A stretch of 64,000 nucleotides of DNA from NCBI GenBank assembly GCA_903879335.1, contig CAIRLC010000021.1, positions 1-64,000 of the forward strand, written 5' to 3'. Both the position numbers and the translations under genes were made by a program. Origin of the DNA: an uncultured Pseudomonadota bacterium. GTDB taxonomy: Bacteria; Pseudomonadota; Gammaproteobacteria; Steroidobacterales; Steroidobacteraceae. Below the pieces are notes generated by a model that did no database searches, was not told where the DNA came from, and saw only the letters and a program-made list of their open reading frames with translations. This document shows, piece by piece, positions 15,728 to 24,665 of the stretch. Position 1 is the first letter of the stretch. Each line of letters opens with the position of its first letter.

Positions 15728-16156
15728 ATGGGATCGACGTCAGCATGGATTTCGAAAATGGAAATCACGGAGCTTCTGACACGCTATGTCGCACTGAATG
15801 ATGCGGGCGATTGGGAAGCTCTCGCAGCGATGTACAGCGAAGACGGTCGGATGAATCGACCGACCGCGCCGAACGACTTCGTGGTGGGACGTGAAGCGAT
15901 TCTGGCGTCCTTCAAAGCACGACCACGTCGGATCTCGCGGCACATCGTCGTCAATATCCTGATTACTCTGGACGATGACACCCACGCAACCGCCACGAGC
16001 CAACTGTTGCTCTACACCGGAAAATCACATGCCGATGGCGGCTTACCCGAGCAAGCCGGCCCGCCTCTGATCGGGTCATACGTCGATCAACTCGTCAGAG
16101 TTGCCGATGGTTGGCGGTTTCTAGAACGGCGCGGGTCGCTCGATTTTCGTCCGTAA
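15728..16156 (+). CDS. SnoaL-like / NTF2-fold protein
   Basis: This 142-residue single-domain protein has the NTF2-like pattern of a long N-terminal helix (MEITELLTRYVALNDAGDWE), then AMYSEDGRMNRP, GREAILASFKAR and a C-terminal sheet (GWRFLERRGSLDF). The fold serves as a small isomerase, cyclase, dehydratase or ligand-binding protein, so the activity is open. GGAGGAG seven bases before ATG 15728 fixes the start; an open frame continues back to 15665. It stands alone between divergent and convergent genes. Confidence 0.75.
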   Translation: MGSTSAWISKMEITELLTRYVALNDAGDWEALAAMYSEDGRMNRPTAPNDFVVGREAILASFKARPRRISRHIVVNILITLDDDTHATATSQLLLYTGKSHADGGLPEQAGPPLIGSYVDQLVRVADGWRFLERRGSLDFRP

Positions 16157-16205
16157 CGCGCGTCTTCGGTGCGGCGCGACACTTCGTTTACCCTGTCGTG
16201 CCGAC

Positions 16206-17114
16206 CTATTGTTCAATACCCTGCTGCCGTTGCAGTTCTTGTTCAAACTCAAGGCGGGAACCGAGTACGAAATCATGGAATTCCGTGGCGTTAATAAACG
16301 GATTCGTGCCGCCACATTTCTGTGTCTCTCGCTTGGGCCACAAATTAAAGAACTCTTTGTGATTCGCCAAAAAAACATCGGCGCTCAGATGCATGAGTTG
16401 CTCAAATGTGCGTTGGTAATCGGCGATAATCCCCGGATATTGTTCGGTTGGGGCCAAGCGATTTAACGCGACCGATGTGCTGCAATAGAACACAACGGTG
16501 TGCGGCACCCCCATGTCGAGCACCCGTGTCGTCCACGTGGTGCAACCCCGCGTGTGCCCCGGCGTGAGATGAGCCGTCATCTCGACGTTGCCCAACTGAA
16601 ATTCTTGTCCATCGGCGGCCAACTGATCGACCTTTACCGGAGGCGCCGACAACTCGATCACACGCTCGCTACCGAGGTAAGTTCCCGTTTCCAGCGATTC
16701 CTGATCTCCGGCACTGGCGATCAACTGCGCCCCGGTGTCCTGCTTCAATTTGGCAAGCCCTCCGGAATGATCAAAATGCGCGTGGCTATTGAGTAAGAAC
16801 TTAATATCGGCCAAGCGAAAGCCGAGCTTGCGGATATTCGCCTCAATCAGTGGCGCAGACTCAGGCAGCCCACCGTCTAACAAAAAGTGACCGTTCGGCG
16901 TCGTCACGAGCCATGCCGCAAGCTCGTCGGTGCCCACATAGTAAATGTTGCCGATCACGCGAAAGGGTTCCGCAGGCTGATTCCATTGCGCCCGCGTTGC
17001 GGCAAACGATGTAGACGCATCCGCAAGCGCGGGTTCCATCGCTACCACAACCGACAGCACGGTCAAGGTTCGCAACACGCTGAGCATAGGCCGTTTTATA
17101 AATGAGGCGTTCAC
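16206..17114 (-). CDS. Subclass B3 metallo-beta-lactamase
   Basis: This 302-residue exported hydrolase has a signal peptide (LSVLRTLTVLSVVV...ALADAS). The B3 entry motif WNQPAEPFRVIGNIYYVGT follows, then the zinc site HAHFDH (His111, His113, Asp115, His116), His187 in PGHTRG and His252 in LANHKEFF. B3 enzymes hydrolyse penicillins, cephalosporins and carbapenems in the periplasm, and many are intrinsic chromosomal genes of soil and water bacteria. No mobile element is adjacent. GTG 17114 is used; ATG at 17087 is an equally good start. Confidence 0.85.
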   Translation of the reverse strand: MNASFIKRPMLSVLRTLTVLSVVVAMEPALADASTSFAATRAQWNQPAEPFRVIGNIYYVGTDELAAWLVTTPNGHFLLDGGLPESAPLIEANIRKLGFRLADIKFLLNSHAHFDHSGGLAKLKQDTGAQLIASAGDQESLETGTYLGSERVIELSAPPVKVDQLAADGQEFQLGNVEMTAHLTPGHTRGCTTWTTRVLDMGVPHTVVFYCSTSVALNRLAPTEQYPGIIADYQRTFEQLMHLSADVFLANHKEFFNLWPKRETQKCGGTNPFINATEFHDFVLGSRLEFEQELQRQQGIEQ

Positions 17115-17426
17115 TTGAATCGACTCCGCAGGACATGAGCTTAAGCCCGCCAGACATTAATGCTCGACGTCACGTCAGCCCGTGGGATTGGTGTCTGTAC
17201 GTCTGTGAAAATAGCGCTTCCCTGCCATGCGCACCAGTCCGCTCGTTGAGGCAAGCCGACGTCACGGACGGCCGCCACCGGACGGTGCCGGGGGGGGGCG
17301 CTCGAAACCCCGATCGCCGATCCGGTATGGAATTGGACTGCACCAACGACTTCCGACCCGTGAGCGGTCACCCCAATGGCGTAGAACCCCATACAATCGG
17401 CTGACCTGACCTTCCAAGAGTCCGTC
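17115..17426. other. Intergenic region, no gene recognised
   Basis: About 310 bases lie between divergent genes. They contain a G8 run near 17290, two CGACGTCACG repeats (near 17166 and 17256) and a TACAAT that could be the -10 box of the plus-strand gene. No ORF on either strand looks real. Confidence 0.4.
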
Positions 17427-18452
17427 ATGCTGTTTACTGTCTCTCGCTTGCGGATCACTTTATTCGCCATCGCGGTGTCTCTGGGCACGAGGGCGGATCC
17501 AAGCAACCTCCCCGCACCGTCGAGCACGGCGACGGACGCCGTGCATTGCAGCAGCTTCGGGTCACTGCAGTCTCGGCATGAGAAACGCTTTTCAGTGCCG
17601 ATGAACGATTGGAGTCGCGCAAATCTTGCTGACCTTCAAGGTCGACCCGTACTCTACTTATTCTCTGGACCAGACATCGTCACAGCGTTGTCGCTGTTTC
17701 CCCTAGCGCCTCACATCACGCTGGTTGCCGATCAGTCTCCTGAATACGGCGATATCGGACAACCCGACGAGGCCGCACCCGGCGCGGTTGATCGGGAATG
17801 CAAGATGCTCTCGTTTTTTGCTCAACTGGGTTATTACCGGACCCATGATCTCAATGGGGTGAGCGGTGTGAAACCGCGATTCCTACAATTGTTACGCTAC
17901 TCCATCGCATTTGGCGGTGGCACCGTACTATCCACAACAACACTAGAAATCTCCGACGCAGGCTCGGCCGAACCGTCGTCAAGCCATGTGGGACAAACCC
18001 CGCGAGGGGTACGATTCACAGTCCGTCGCCACGACGGTCATCCAGTGACGATCGACTATTTGGCGATTGATCTATCCAACCGAGGCCTTCGCGCTGACGT
18101 AGGTGGCTCGCAATTTCTGCAGCACAATCACGGCGATGTCCTGTTTTTGAAATCAGCGTCTCATCTACTACAGCGCAAGAGTTTTTCAGTGCTGGCTGGC
18201 ATGCTGACGACGACGGCTGCACCCTTCGTTGTTCAGGATGAGACGGGATTGCCCGTGGATTTGTTGGTCAAGAATTATGCGCTCACGCTCTATGGGCATT
18301 ACACGGCGCCCCAATCAATCTGGGCACACGATGGCGCCGCAAAGGCCTTCATCGACTTGTATGCCTCCCATGAGTCGATGGGATCTCTGCCTTACGTCTA
18401 CGGTTACGAGAAGCGCGCAGGATCGGCCGTCATCGTCGGGCGTCGACTTTAG
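17427..18452 (+). CDS. Exported protein of unknown function
   Basis: This 341-residue protein has a signal-like N-terminus (LRITLFAIAVSLGTRA). Recognisable conserved-looking blocks are LYLFSGPDIVTALSLFP, FFAQLGYYRTHDLNG and LYASHESMGSLPYVYGYEK. I recall similar FSGPD-containing hypothetical proteins in environmental bacteria, but no characterised member. No catalytic triad, metal site or transmembrane span beyond the signal is obvious. It ends convergent with, and overlapping by four bases, an alpha/beta hydrolase gene. Confidence 0.75.
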   Translation: MLFTVSRLRITLFAIAVSLGTRADPSNLPAPSSTATDAVHCSSFGSLQSRHEKRFSVPMNDWSRANLADLQGRPVLYLFSGPDIVTALSLFPLAPHITLVADQSPEYGDIGQPDEAAPGAVDRECKMLSFFAQLGYYRTHDLNGVSGVKPRFLQLLRYSIAFGGGTVLSTTTLEISDAGSAEPSSSHVGQTPRGVRFTVRRHDGHPVTIDYLAIDLSNRGLRADVGGSQFLQHNHGDVLFLKSASHLLQRKSFSVLAGMLTTTAAPFVVQDETGLPVDLLVKNYALTLYGHYTAPQSIWAHDGAAKAFIDLYASHESMGSLPYVYGYEKRAGSAVIVGRRL

Positions 18453-19345
18453 GATCGCGGCAACTCATCAAGGAAACGCTCAACATCCGCATTGAAATCT
18501 TGCACCGCGTCAACAAACAACGCATGGCCGGCGGACGGATAGATCGTGACTCGCGCGGTCGACAAATGAGCCGTAAGGGCAGCGCCTTGATCGGCGAAAC
18601 GCGGACGGATGGCGTACAGCACCGGCACTTGAGCGCGGTAAATCGCTTCTTTGTAGTACTCGCGCGGATACGGTTTAGCCAGCAATTCGGCCGCCACCGC
18701 GGGCGGCACTCGCAAGACGGATTCCTCGACCGTCCTCAGCAAATCGCCCGAGGGAGGACTTGCGAACAACCCTCGCGCAAAGGCCAGCATCTTTTGTGTA
18801 CGGGTCTGCGGTTGCGTCGGCGGTCCATTCGTCGCGGCCGCTGGTCGTGGCGGCGAGGCCTCGCCGATGGAATTATCGACCAGAACCAAACCGCGCAATT
18901 CCTGCGGCCTTGTGCGCTCGACGTAGTCGAGACTCTCCATAACGCCAAGCGACCAGCCCACCAAGACAAAGGTCTGCGGCTTGATGTGTTTTACAAACTC
19001 AGCGATATCGGCCGCACGACGAGCGGCCGTATGAGGGCCAGCGAACAACTCAGATTGGCCCTGCGATCGCGGGTCGAGAACCACCACACGATGTCGCTCC
19101 GACAACGAGGCGAGTTGACCCTCGAAAATCCGAGCGGGCATCAGCCAACCGGGCACGAATACGAGCGTGGGTTCCCCCTGCCCGGCTTCCAAGTAATGCA
19201 GCCGCACGCCATCCGACGTGCGAAAATCGTGGTCTTGGATCGACTCTGCGTTGGCCAATGGCGCGCCCAAGAGGGCCAGGCCCCAGGCACCGACGGCCAC
19301 CGAAAGAACCCATCGACTGAGCTTACATGGCCCTTGCAAGAGCAT
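18449..19345 (-). CDS. Exported alpha/beta hydrolase
   Basis: This protein of about 298 residues has a signal peptide (LSVAVGAWGLALLG..LANAES) and an alpha/beta-hydrolase core. The oxyanion region is VFVPGWLMPA, the nucleophile elbow VGWSLG, an acid residue lies near LVDNS or later, and the catalytic His is in SAGHALF. Esterase, lactonase or haloperoxidase-like relatives share this layout, so the substrate is undecided. The assigned start is only eight bases from the divergent permease start, which implies promoters inside the coding regions or a later start here. Confidence 0.85.
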   Translation of the reverse strand: MLLQGPCKLSRWVLSVAVGAWGLALLGAPLANAESIQDHDFRTSDGVRLHYLEAGQGEPTLVFVPGWLMPARIFEGQLASLSERHRVVVLDPRSQGQSELFAGPHTAARRAADIAEFVKHIKPQTFVLVGWSLGVMESLDYVERTRPQELRGLVLVDNSIGEASPPRPAAATNGPPTQPQTRTQKMLAFARGLFASPPSGDLLRTVEESVLRVPPAVAAELLAKPYPREYYKEAIYRAQVPVLYAIRPRFADQGAALTAHLSTARVTIYPSAGHALFVDAVQDFNADVERFLDELPRS

Positions 19346-19353
19346 CACTCCCG

Positions 19354-20685
19354 ATGACGAACGCCAAGCCACAACCCATTTTACGCGTGGTTGACATCAT
19401 ATCGTTGATTGTGGGGACGGTGGTCGGCGCAGGGATTTATAAGTCCCCAGCCCTGGTAGCCGATGCGCTCGCCAATCCAATCGTAATTATGGCCGCATGG
19501 ACAGCCGGTGGCATCGCCTCCATCATCGGCGCTTTGTGTTACGTCGAACTCGCAACCTCGTACCCCAGCTTTGGCGGGGAGTTCCATTTCATCGGGCGGG
19601 CTTTCGGCAACAGCGTGGCCTTCATTTACGCCTGGGCTCGCTCCGTCGTCATCTTGCCCGCCGCCATCGCATTGTTTGCGGTCACGCTCGGCGACTATTT
19701 GACGCCGGTCATTCCCCTCGGACCCCATTCCAGCACGGGCTGGGCGATCGGCATGATCGTTGCGCTCAGCGGTCTCAACGCACTGGGCGTGCGCCCGGCA
19801 AGGACCGCACAAAACCTATTTGCTTTGATCGAAGTCGGCACCGTGGTCGCCATCATGGTGGCGGGCCTGGTCAGTCACGATCACGCGGACCTCAGTCCAG
19901 TGGTCCACTCATCGACGTCCGGGGGACTTGGCTTCGCCCTTATATTTGTATTGCTGACCTACGGCGGTTGGAACGAAGCCGCTTACATATCCGCCGAGGT
20001 CGCGGATTCCCGTCGCGGCATCTTGCGGGGGCTCTTATTCGGGTTGGGTACCGTAACCGCCCTCTACTTATTGATCAATGCCGCCTATCTATGGGGTCTC
20101 GGCCACGCGGGCGTTGCGCGTTCTTCGGCCCCGGCTGCTGACCTCTTCCGATTGGCATTTGGGCATCGGTCTGGGACGCTACTCAGCGCGATCGTCGCGT
20201 TTAGTTGCATGAAGGCCATTAGCGCTACCGTATTCTTTGGTGCGCGCAGTAACTATGCTGTCGGCCAAGACTGGCGACTGTTTCATTGGCTGGGCCAATG
20301 GCACCCCTGCGGCGCACCAAGACGTGGAATCATTGCGCTCGCGGCGTTGTCCTTAGCCTTAGTCCTGCTCGCAACACTGACCCCCAATGGGTTTCAGGCC
20401 ATTGTCGAGTTTGAAGCGCCGGTTTTCTGGCTCTTTATACTGGCCACCGCCCTATCGTTATTCGTCTTGAGAATCCGATTTGGTGTACCCAAAGACGCTT
20501 TCCACGTTCCTCTGTACCCCGTTCTTCCAGCGATATTCGTACTGAGCGCTGCAGGATTGCTCTGGTCCAGTGCTGCCTATACCGGCATCGGAGCACTCGT
20601 CGGCGCGGGCTTTTTACTGATCGGACTCATCCCATTGCACATCGAGCGACGCATGGGCCGCCAAACGGGCGGAGCGACCCATTAG
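19354..20685 (+). CDS. APC-superfamily amino acid permease
   Basis: This 443-residue protein has about twelve hydrophobic spans and the APC start pattern VVDIISLIVGTVVGAGIYKS at residues 11-30, where the unwound helix 1 binds the substrate amino group. It imports or exchanges amino acids using the proton gradient; specificity cannot be read. ATG 19354 is preferred; ATG 19327 would overlap the divergent hydrolase gene. It is convergent with the chemosensory operon, overlapping its last gene by four bases. Confidence 0.88.
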   Translation: MTNAKPQPILRVVDIISLIVGTVVGAGIYKSPALVADALANPIVIMAAWTAGGIASIIGALCYVELATSYPSFGGEFHFIGRAFGNSVAFIYAWARSVVILPAAIALFAVTLGDYLTPVIPLGPHSSTGWAIGMIVALSGLNALGVRPARTAQNLFALIEVGTVVAIMVAGLVSHDHADLSPVVHSSTSGGLGFALIFVLLTYGGWNEAAYISAEVADSRRGILRGLLFGLGTVTALYLLINAAYLWGLGHAGVARSSAPAADLFRLAFGHRSGTLLSAIVAFSCMKAISATVFFGARSNYAVGQDWRLFHWLGQWHPCGAPRRGIIALAALSLALVLLATLTPNGFQAIVEFEAPVFWLFILATALSLFVLRIRFGVPKDAFHVPLYPVLPAIFVLSAAGLLWSSAAYTGIGALVGAGFLLIGLIPLHIERRMGRQTGGATH

Positions 20686-21911
20686 AAACTGACGCGGACG
20701 ATCGAGAAGTCATCGTCTAACGGGCCTTCTCCGTGGCGCACACGCGCCGATTCAAAGAGATCCGACAGTCCGGTCGGCCGTTTACCGCCGACCTGCATAA
20801 ACTGCTCGAAGTCTTCAAACGTGCCTTCCGTGCCATCCGTCGAGCGAATCTCAAAACAACCATCGCACAGCACGAGCAGCGTCGATCCTTCCGACACCTG
20901 AACGGTTTGCGCCGTGTAAGGGATATCTTCCATCACGCCAACAATGAGCCCGGGCGCCCGCAATGGTGTGGACGGCGATCGACCATCCTCCCCAACCGGA
21001 CCCAATAGCAGCGCCGGTGGGTGTCCACCACTCGCGTGACTCAGTTGACGAGTGGATTTCTGGTAAACGCCGTACCACAACGTAAAGTACATATCGTTGT
21101 GTTTCTCACAGAGGAATGCATTGCTGATACCGGCCAATACAGCGGCAGGGTCGCGAAAGTCGACACCAATTAGGGCTTGAGTCCGCATGACATTGATCGC
21201 CGTCACGGCGAGCAAACAGGCGCCGACACCATGGCCGCAAACATCCAGCAGATAAACTGCAAAATGTTCGTCATCAATCCAATGGTATCCGAAGGCGTCG
21301 CCGCCCAACTCCGTTGACGGTTGGTAAAACCAATCCACTTTAATCGGGGAACTCAGCGGCTCTGGAAAACTGGACTGTACGTAATGAAAGGCTTCGGCTA
21401 GCTCATGATCAAGCCGCTTTTGAGTTCGCTCTAGGAGGTCTTTTTCTTCCTGCAGTTGGCGGACACGCAGCGCATCGAGATCCCTCAGTCGCTTCTTATC
21501 GATCGATGAGGTGACGCGAGCGCGCAGCAGCGTTGGATTATAGGTTTTGGGCAGATAATCCTCAGCGCCGAGCTCAATACATTTCACCGCGGTATCGATT
21601 TGTTCGGAGCTTGAGATCACAATCACCGGCAACCGCTGAAGTGTCGATTCTGACTTCATAGCCACGAGCAGTTCTGTACCGCTCATGATGGGCATTTCGA
21701 TGTCGAGCAACATCAGATCAAATGGTTCCAGCCGGATTCGATCCAGCGCCTCTTGCCCGTTAGCGGCTTCCGAGACCGTTTGCACTCCAAGTTCGCGCAA
21801 CGAGCGGATCAGTCCAAGCCGCATTAAACGACTGTCGTCCACCACGAGCACTCTTGCAGAGGCCAGCAACGTGCTGACTGAGTCCAACTCATCACTCGCT
21901 ACCACGGTCAT
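20682..21911 (-). CDS. Response regulator with RsbU/SpoIIE-type PP2C phosphatase output
   Basis: This 409-residue protein has a receiver at about residues 18-140 (VLVVDDSRLM, phospho-accepting Asp in LLDIEMP, Lys in DYLPK). A coiled coil follows (LQEEKDLLERTQKRLDHELA), then a PP2C domain: GGDAFGYHWI, LDVCGHGVGA, ASGGHPP and LDDDFSIV. Such regulators dephosphorylate STAS-domain anti-sigma-factor antagonists or similar partners. No STAS protein is encoded in the window, so the partner lies elsewhere. It is the last gene of the che operon, with an ATGA overlap to the CheY-like gene before it. Confidence 0.92.
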   Translation of the reverse strand: MTVVASDELDSVSTLLASARVLVVDDSRLMRLGLIRSLRELGVQTVSEAANGQEALDRIRLEPFDLMLLDIEMPIMSGTELLVAMKSESTLQRLPVIVISSSEQIDTAVKCIELGAEDYLPKTYNPTLLRARVTSSIDKKRLRDLDALRVRQLQEEKDLLERTQKRLDHELAEAFHYVQSSFPEPLSSPIKVDWFYQPSTELGGDAFGYHWIDDEHFAVYLLDVCGHGVGACLLAVTAINVMRTQALIGVDFRDPAAVLAGISNAFLCEKHNDMYFTLWYGVYQKSTRQLSHASGGHPPALLLGPVGEDGRSPSTPLRAPGLIVGVMEDIPYTAQTVQVSEGSTLLVLCDGCFEIRSTDGTEGTFEDFEQFMQVGGKRPTGLSDLFESARVRHGEGPLDDDFSIVRVSF

Positions 21912-22318
21912 GACGCACCCTGCTGTGACGCCACCGCGTCAGATTTGAAAGTAATTGGCACAATTCGAGAAATTTTGGAAATCAGAGTCGGACCGTCACA
22001 CGGCTTAATGAGATAATCCCGCACGTGCAAGCGAGCGGCCGCAGCCAGTGTGTCTGGTGCGGAATTCGCCGTCAGCATGATGACATTGGTGCGAGCGAAT
22101 TCTTCATCGGCGCGCAAAGCCCGCAAGAACCCCAACCCATCGAGCACCGGCATGTTGTAGTCCAGTAAAACCAGATTGGGAGGCTGAGCGCGGACGGCCG
22201 CTAAAGCCTGCAGACCATCCTCCGCCTCAACAATCTCGACATCATAGGGCGCCAGTAGGCTCACCAATGCCCGCCGCTGCAAACTACTGTCGTCAACAAT
22301 CAGCAGTCTAACGGCCAT
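21908..22318 (-). CDS. CheY-like single-domain response regulator
   Basis: This 136-residue receiver-only protein carries LLIVDDSSLQ, the phosphorylation Asp in VLLDYNMP, Thr in MLTAN and Lys in YLIKP, all intact. It is the likely phosphoryl acceptor from CheA. The ATG at 22318 overlaps the end of the cheX gene by 11 bases. A longer frame to 22468 would lie wholly inside cheX and is rejected. Confidence 0.92.
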   Translation of the reverse strand: MAVRLLIVDDSSLQRRALVSLLAPYDVEIVEAEDGLQALAAVRAQPPNLVLLDYNMPVLDGLGFLRALRADEEFARTNVIMLTANSAPDTLAAAARLHVRDYLIKPCDGPTLISKISRIVPITFKSDAVASQQGAS

Positions 22319-22760
22319 CCATACTCTCCATCGAAACACGCAGGAGGCTGTTGCCGGCCAACCAGACGGCTGTGCATCCGCCATCACTGACCCAATCCAT
22401 AACGGACCTAGGCGTTCCAAGCGTAACCGCCAGCCCAACGCTACCGCACAAACCAGCGAGATATCCACCGATCAAATTCAGAGCCTCGCTGACGGCCTCC
22501 TGCAGCAACTCCGGCGAATCGGGCGAAACGTCCGTTCCGACAATTCGAACGAACAACTGCCCGGCGAGAGACCGCGTTGCCGCCATCAGGAGGCGGAATG
22601 AAACGCCCTGAACATTAAAATCCAACGTCGCATAAAGCGATTGCTCCGAATCACCCAGTGCGTCGCCGCATCGCACCAAGGCAATGCCCAACGCCGAGCC
22701 CAGACTCGCCTCGACGGCGTTGGGAACCAGTGAACCAACGGATTGAACACTGGGCATCAT
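22308..22760 (-). CDS. CheX/CheC-like chemotaxis phosphatase
   Basis: This 150-residue protein has the CheX-like fold pattern: a central helix region (ELLQEAVSEALNLIGGYLAG) after beta strands (VRIVGTDVSPDS), then LAVTLGTPRSV. CheX proteins dephosphorylate CheY-P and terminate the signal. Divergence is high and the ExxN-type active-site motif is only approximate (EALN), so activity is probable but not certain. ATGA overlap with cheB upstream; it overlaps the cheY-like gene downstream. Confidence 0.7.
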   Translation of the reverse strand: MMPSVQSVGSLVPNAVEASLGSALGIALVRCGDALGDSEQSLYATLDFNVQGVSFRLLMAATRSLAGQLFVRIVGTDVSPDSPELLQEAVSEALNLIGGYLAGLCGSVGLAVTLGTPRSVMDWVSDGGCTAVWLAGNSLLRVSMESMDGR

Positions 22761-23803
22761 TGAATCTCGTGGACGCCAAGCGCCGTTAAAATGGCCGCCG
22801 GCATCTCCTCCAGGGAGACCACTCGTTGTGCGGCCTCAAGGCGGATCGCCGCCTGGGGCATACCAAAAACGACACACGAACTTTCCGATTCGACGATCGT
22901 TAACGCCCCCGCCGCTCGCATGAGCGACATCCCCCGTGCACCGTCCGAACCCATGCCCGTCAACAGAACCGCAACCGCATCAGACCCAACCTGCTCGGCC
23001 GCGGAGCGGAACAACACGTCGACCGACGGTCGGCAATGATTCACCGGTGGCGATTGCACCACCCTTAAACGATGACCGCTCGACGAGCGCTGAATGAGGA
23101 CATGATAATCGCCCGGCGCGATCAGGCAGAGACCACTACGGAGCTCATCCCCATCCTCAGCCTCCCGAACTTCAAATGGCGCAAGGCGTTGCAAATGCTC
23201 CGCCATCACCCGGGAAAAATGCGGCGGGATATGCTGCACGACGACAATCGGCGGCGAATTCATCGGCAATCGCGGTAAAAGATACCGCAAGGCCTCCACT
23301 CCACCCGTTGATGCACCGATCACAAGCACCTGGCGTCGCGCGCTGGCCATGAGCGGGGCAGCCGCAATCGCCGGTGTAGACGCTCGACCGGCTCGACGGG
23401 CGGACACGGCCGCCGCATGGACCTGCGAGGTCAATCGCCGAGCCAGATCATGGATTCCGTCACGGCCGTCCGGCTTCTGGATGACGTCAACCGCGCCGGC
23501 GGCCAGCGCCTCAATCGCCAGCGCGGATCCCGCGGGCGTGAGGTTACTCACAATAATCACCGGCACCGGATGGTGTTCCATCAGAATCCGGAGAAAGGTT
23601 AGACCGTCCATCAACGGCATCTGCAGATCCAGCGTAACCACGTCGGGCTTCAGCGCCAAAATCAATTCCCGTGCGCGATAGGCGTCTTCAGCCGTACCGA
23701 TCACCTCAATTCCGGGATCGTTCGCCAAAGCCTCGACGATGGCACGGCGCGCCAAGGCAGAGTCATCCACCACTAAGACACGAGTACGGCGTGCAGGATT
23801 CAT
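22757..23803 (-). CDS. cheB: Chemoreceptor methylesterase CheB
   Basis: This 348-residue protein has a receiver (VLVVDDSALARRAI, Asp in TLDLQMP, KPD) joined to a methylesterase domain with the Ser in GASTGG, His in VVQHIPPHFS and Asp in LTGMGSDGA. Once phosphorylated by CheA it removes methyl groups from the receptor, opposing CheR. It overlaps cheR by ATGA. All catalytic residues are present. Confidence 0.96.
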   Translation of the reverse strand: MNPARRTRVLVVDDSALARRAIVEALANDPGIEVIGTAEDAYRARELILALKPDVVTLDLQMPLMDGLTFLRILMEHHPVPVIIVSNLTPAGSALAIEALAAGAVDVIQKPDGRDGIHDLARRLTSQVHAAAVSARRAGRASTPAIAAAPLMASARRQVLVIGASTGGVEALRYLLPRLPMNSPPIVVVQHIPPHFSRVMAEHLQRLAPFEVREAEDGDELRSGLCLIAPGDYHVLIQRSSSGHRLRVVQSPPVNHCRPSVDVLFRSAAEQVGSDAVAVLLTGMGSDGARGMSLMRAAGALTIVESESSCVVFGMPQAAIRLEAAQRVVSLEEMPAAILTALGVHEIQ

Positions 23804-24654
23804 GAGCGCGTATAAATCCCGTGATGGACACTTTGAAGGCCAGGAATCAATCCAAGTAGGCTCTCGGAATATCCGACGACTAGATAGCCCGACGGGTGAA
23901 GATGACTGAGCAACCGCTCAACCACTGCCCTGCGCGTATCCACGTCAAAATAAATCATGACGTTGCGGCAGAAGATCACGTGTTGCCGGTGACCCACCGG
24001 GTATTCTCGATCTAATAAGTTAATCCGCTGAAAGAGCACTGACTCTCGTACCGCACGGCGTAACCGACACCGGCCCTCTTGCGGTCCAACACCCCGTTCA
24101 AAGTAGCGATGGAGGAAATCCTTGGGGACCACCTCGACACTCTGCATTGAGTAGAGGCCGCGCCGGGCGACTTCAATCATGCGGCGAGAAATATCCGACG
24201 CCAAGATCGAAAATTTCAATCCAGGCTGTCGGCGAGCTGCCTCGGCTGCGACCATTGCCAACGTATAAGGCTCTTCACCAGACGCGGACGCAGAGGACCA
24301 TAGTCTAAACGGCTCCTCAGCCGACATCATGGAACGCATTTTCGGAACCAACAGGTCGAACACCAGGGAAAAATGTTCCGCTTCGCGGAAAAATCCCGTG
24401 TGATTCGTGGTCATTAAGTCAACCAGAGTCTCGATCTCGACGCCGGATGCATCGGCGCTCACGTATCGACCGTAGTCATCGATGCTCGAAAGGTTCAGCT
24501 CGACCACACGCCGGCGTAGACGATTGATGAGCAATTGGCGCTTGTCATCGCCCACACAAATACCACTGTACTGACGGACGATACTCGTCAATAAACGAAA
24601 GCCGATTTCAGAGACGACGAATCGGTCAGCCATTAATTCAGCCTGAGGAGACAT
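23800..24654 (-). CDS. cheR: Chemoreceptor methyltransferase CheR
   Basis: This 284-residue SAM-dependent methyltransferase has an N-terminal helical domain (IVRQYSGICVGDDKRQLL, LVDLMTTNHTGFFRE) and a Rossmann domain (LWSSASASGEEPYTLAM, ASDISRRMIEVARRGLYS, VIFCRNVMIYFD). It methylates receptor glutamates. GAGGGG precedes the ATG at 24654. It follows the mcp gene after 11 bases. Confidence 0.96.
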   Translation of the reverse strand: MSPQAELMADRFVVSEIGFRLLTSIVRQYSGICVGDDKRQLLINRLRRRVVELNLSSIDDYGRYVSADASGVEIETLVDLMTTNHTGFFREAEHFSLVFDLLVPKMRSMMSAEEPFRLWSSASASGEEPYTLAMVAAEAARRQPGLKFSILASDISRRMIEVARRGLYSMQSVEVVPKDFLHRYFERGVGPQEGRCRLRRAVRESVLFQRINLLDREYPVGHRQHVIFCRNVMIYFDVDTRRAVVERLLSHLHPSGYLVVGYSESLLGLIPGLQSVHHGIYTRS

Positions 24655-24665
24655 CCAAGTACCCC

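Noticed and set aside
17141-17527. A 128-codon minus-strand frame between the lactamase and the unknown exported protein
   Set aside because: It overlaps the signal peptide region of the plus-strand gene and has no family resemblance.
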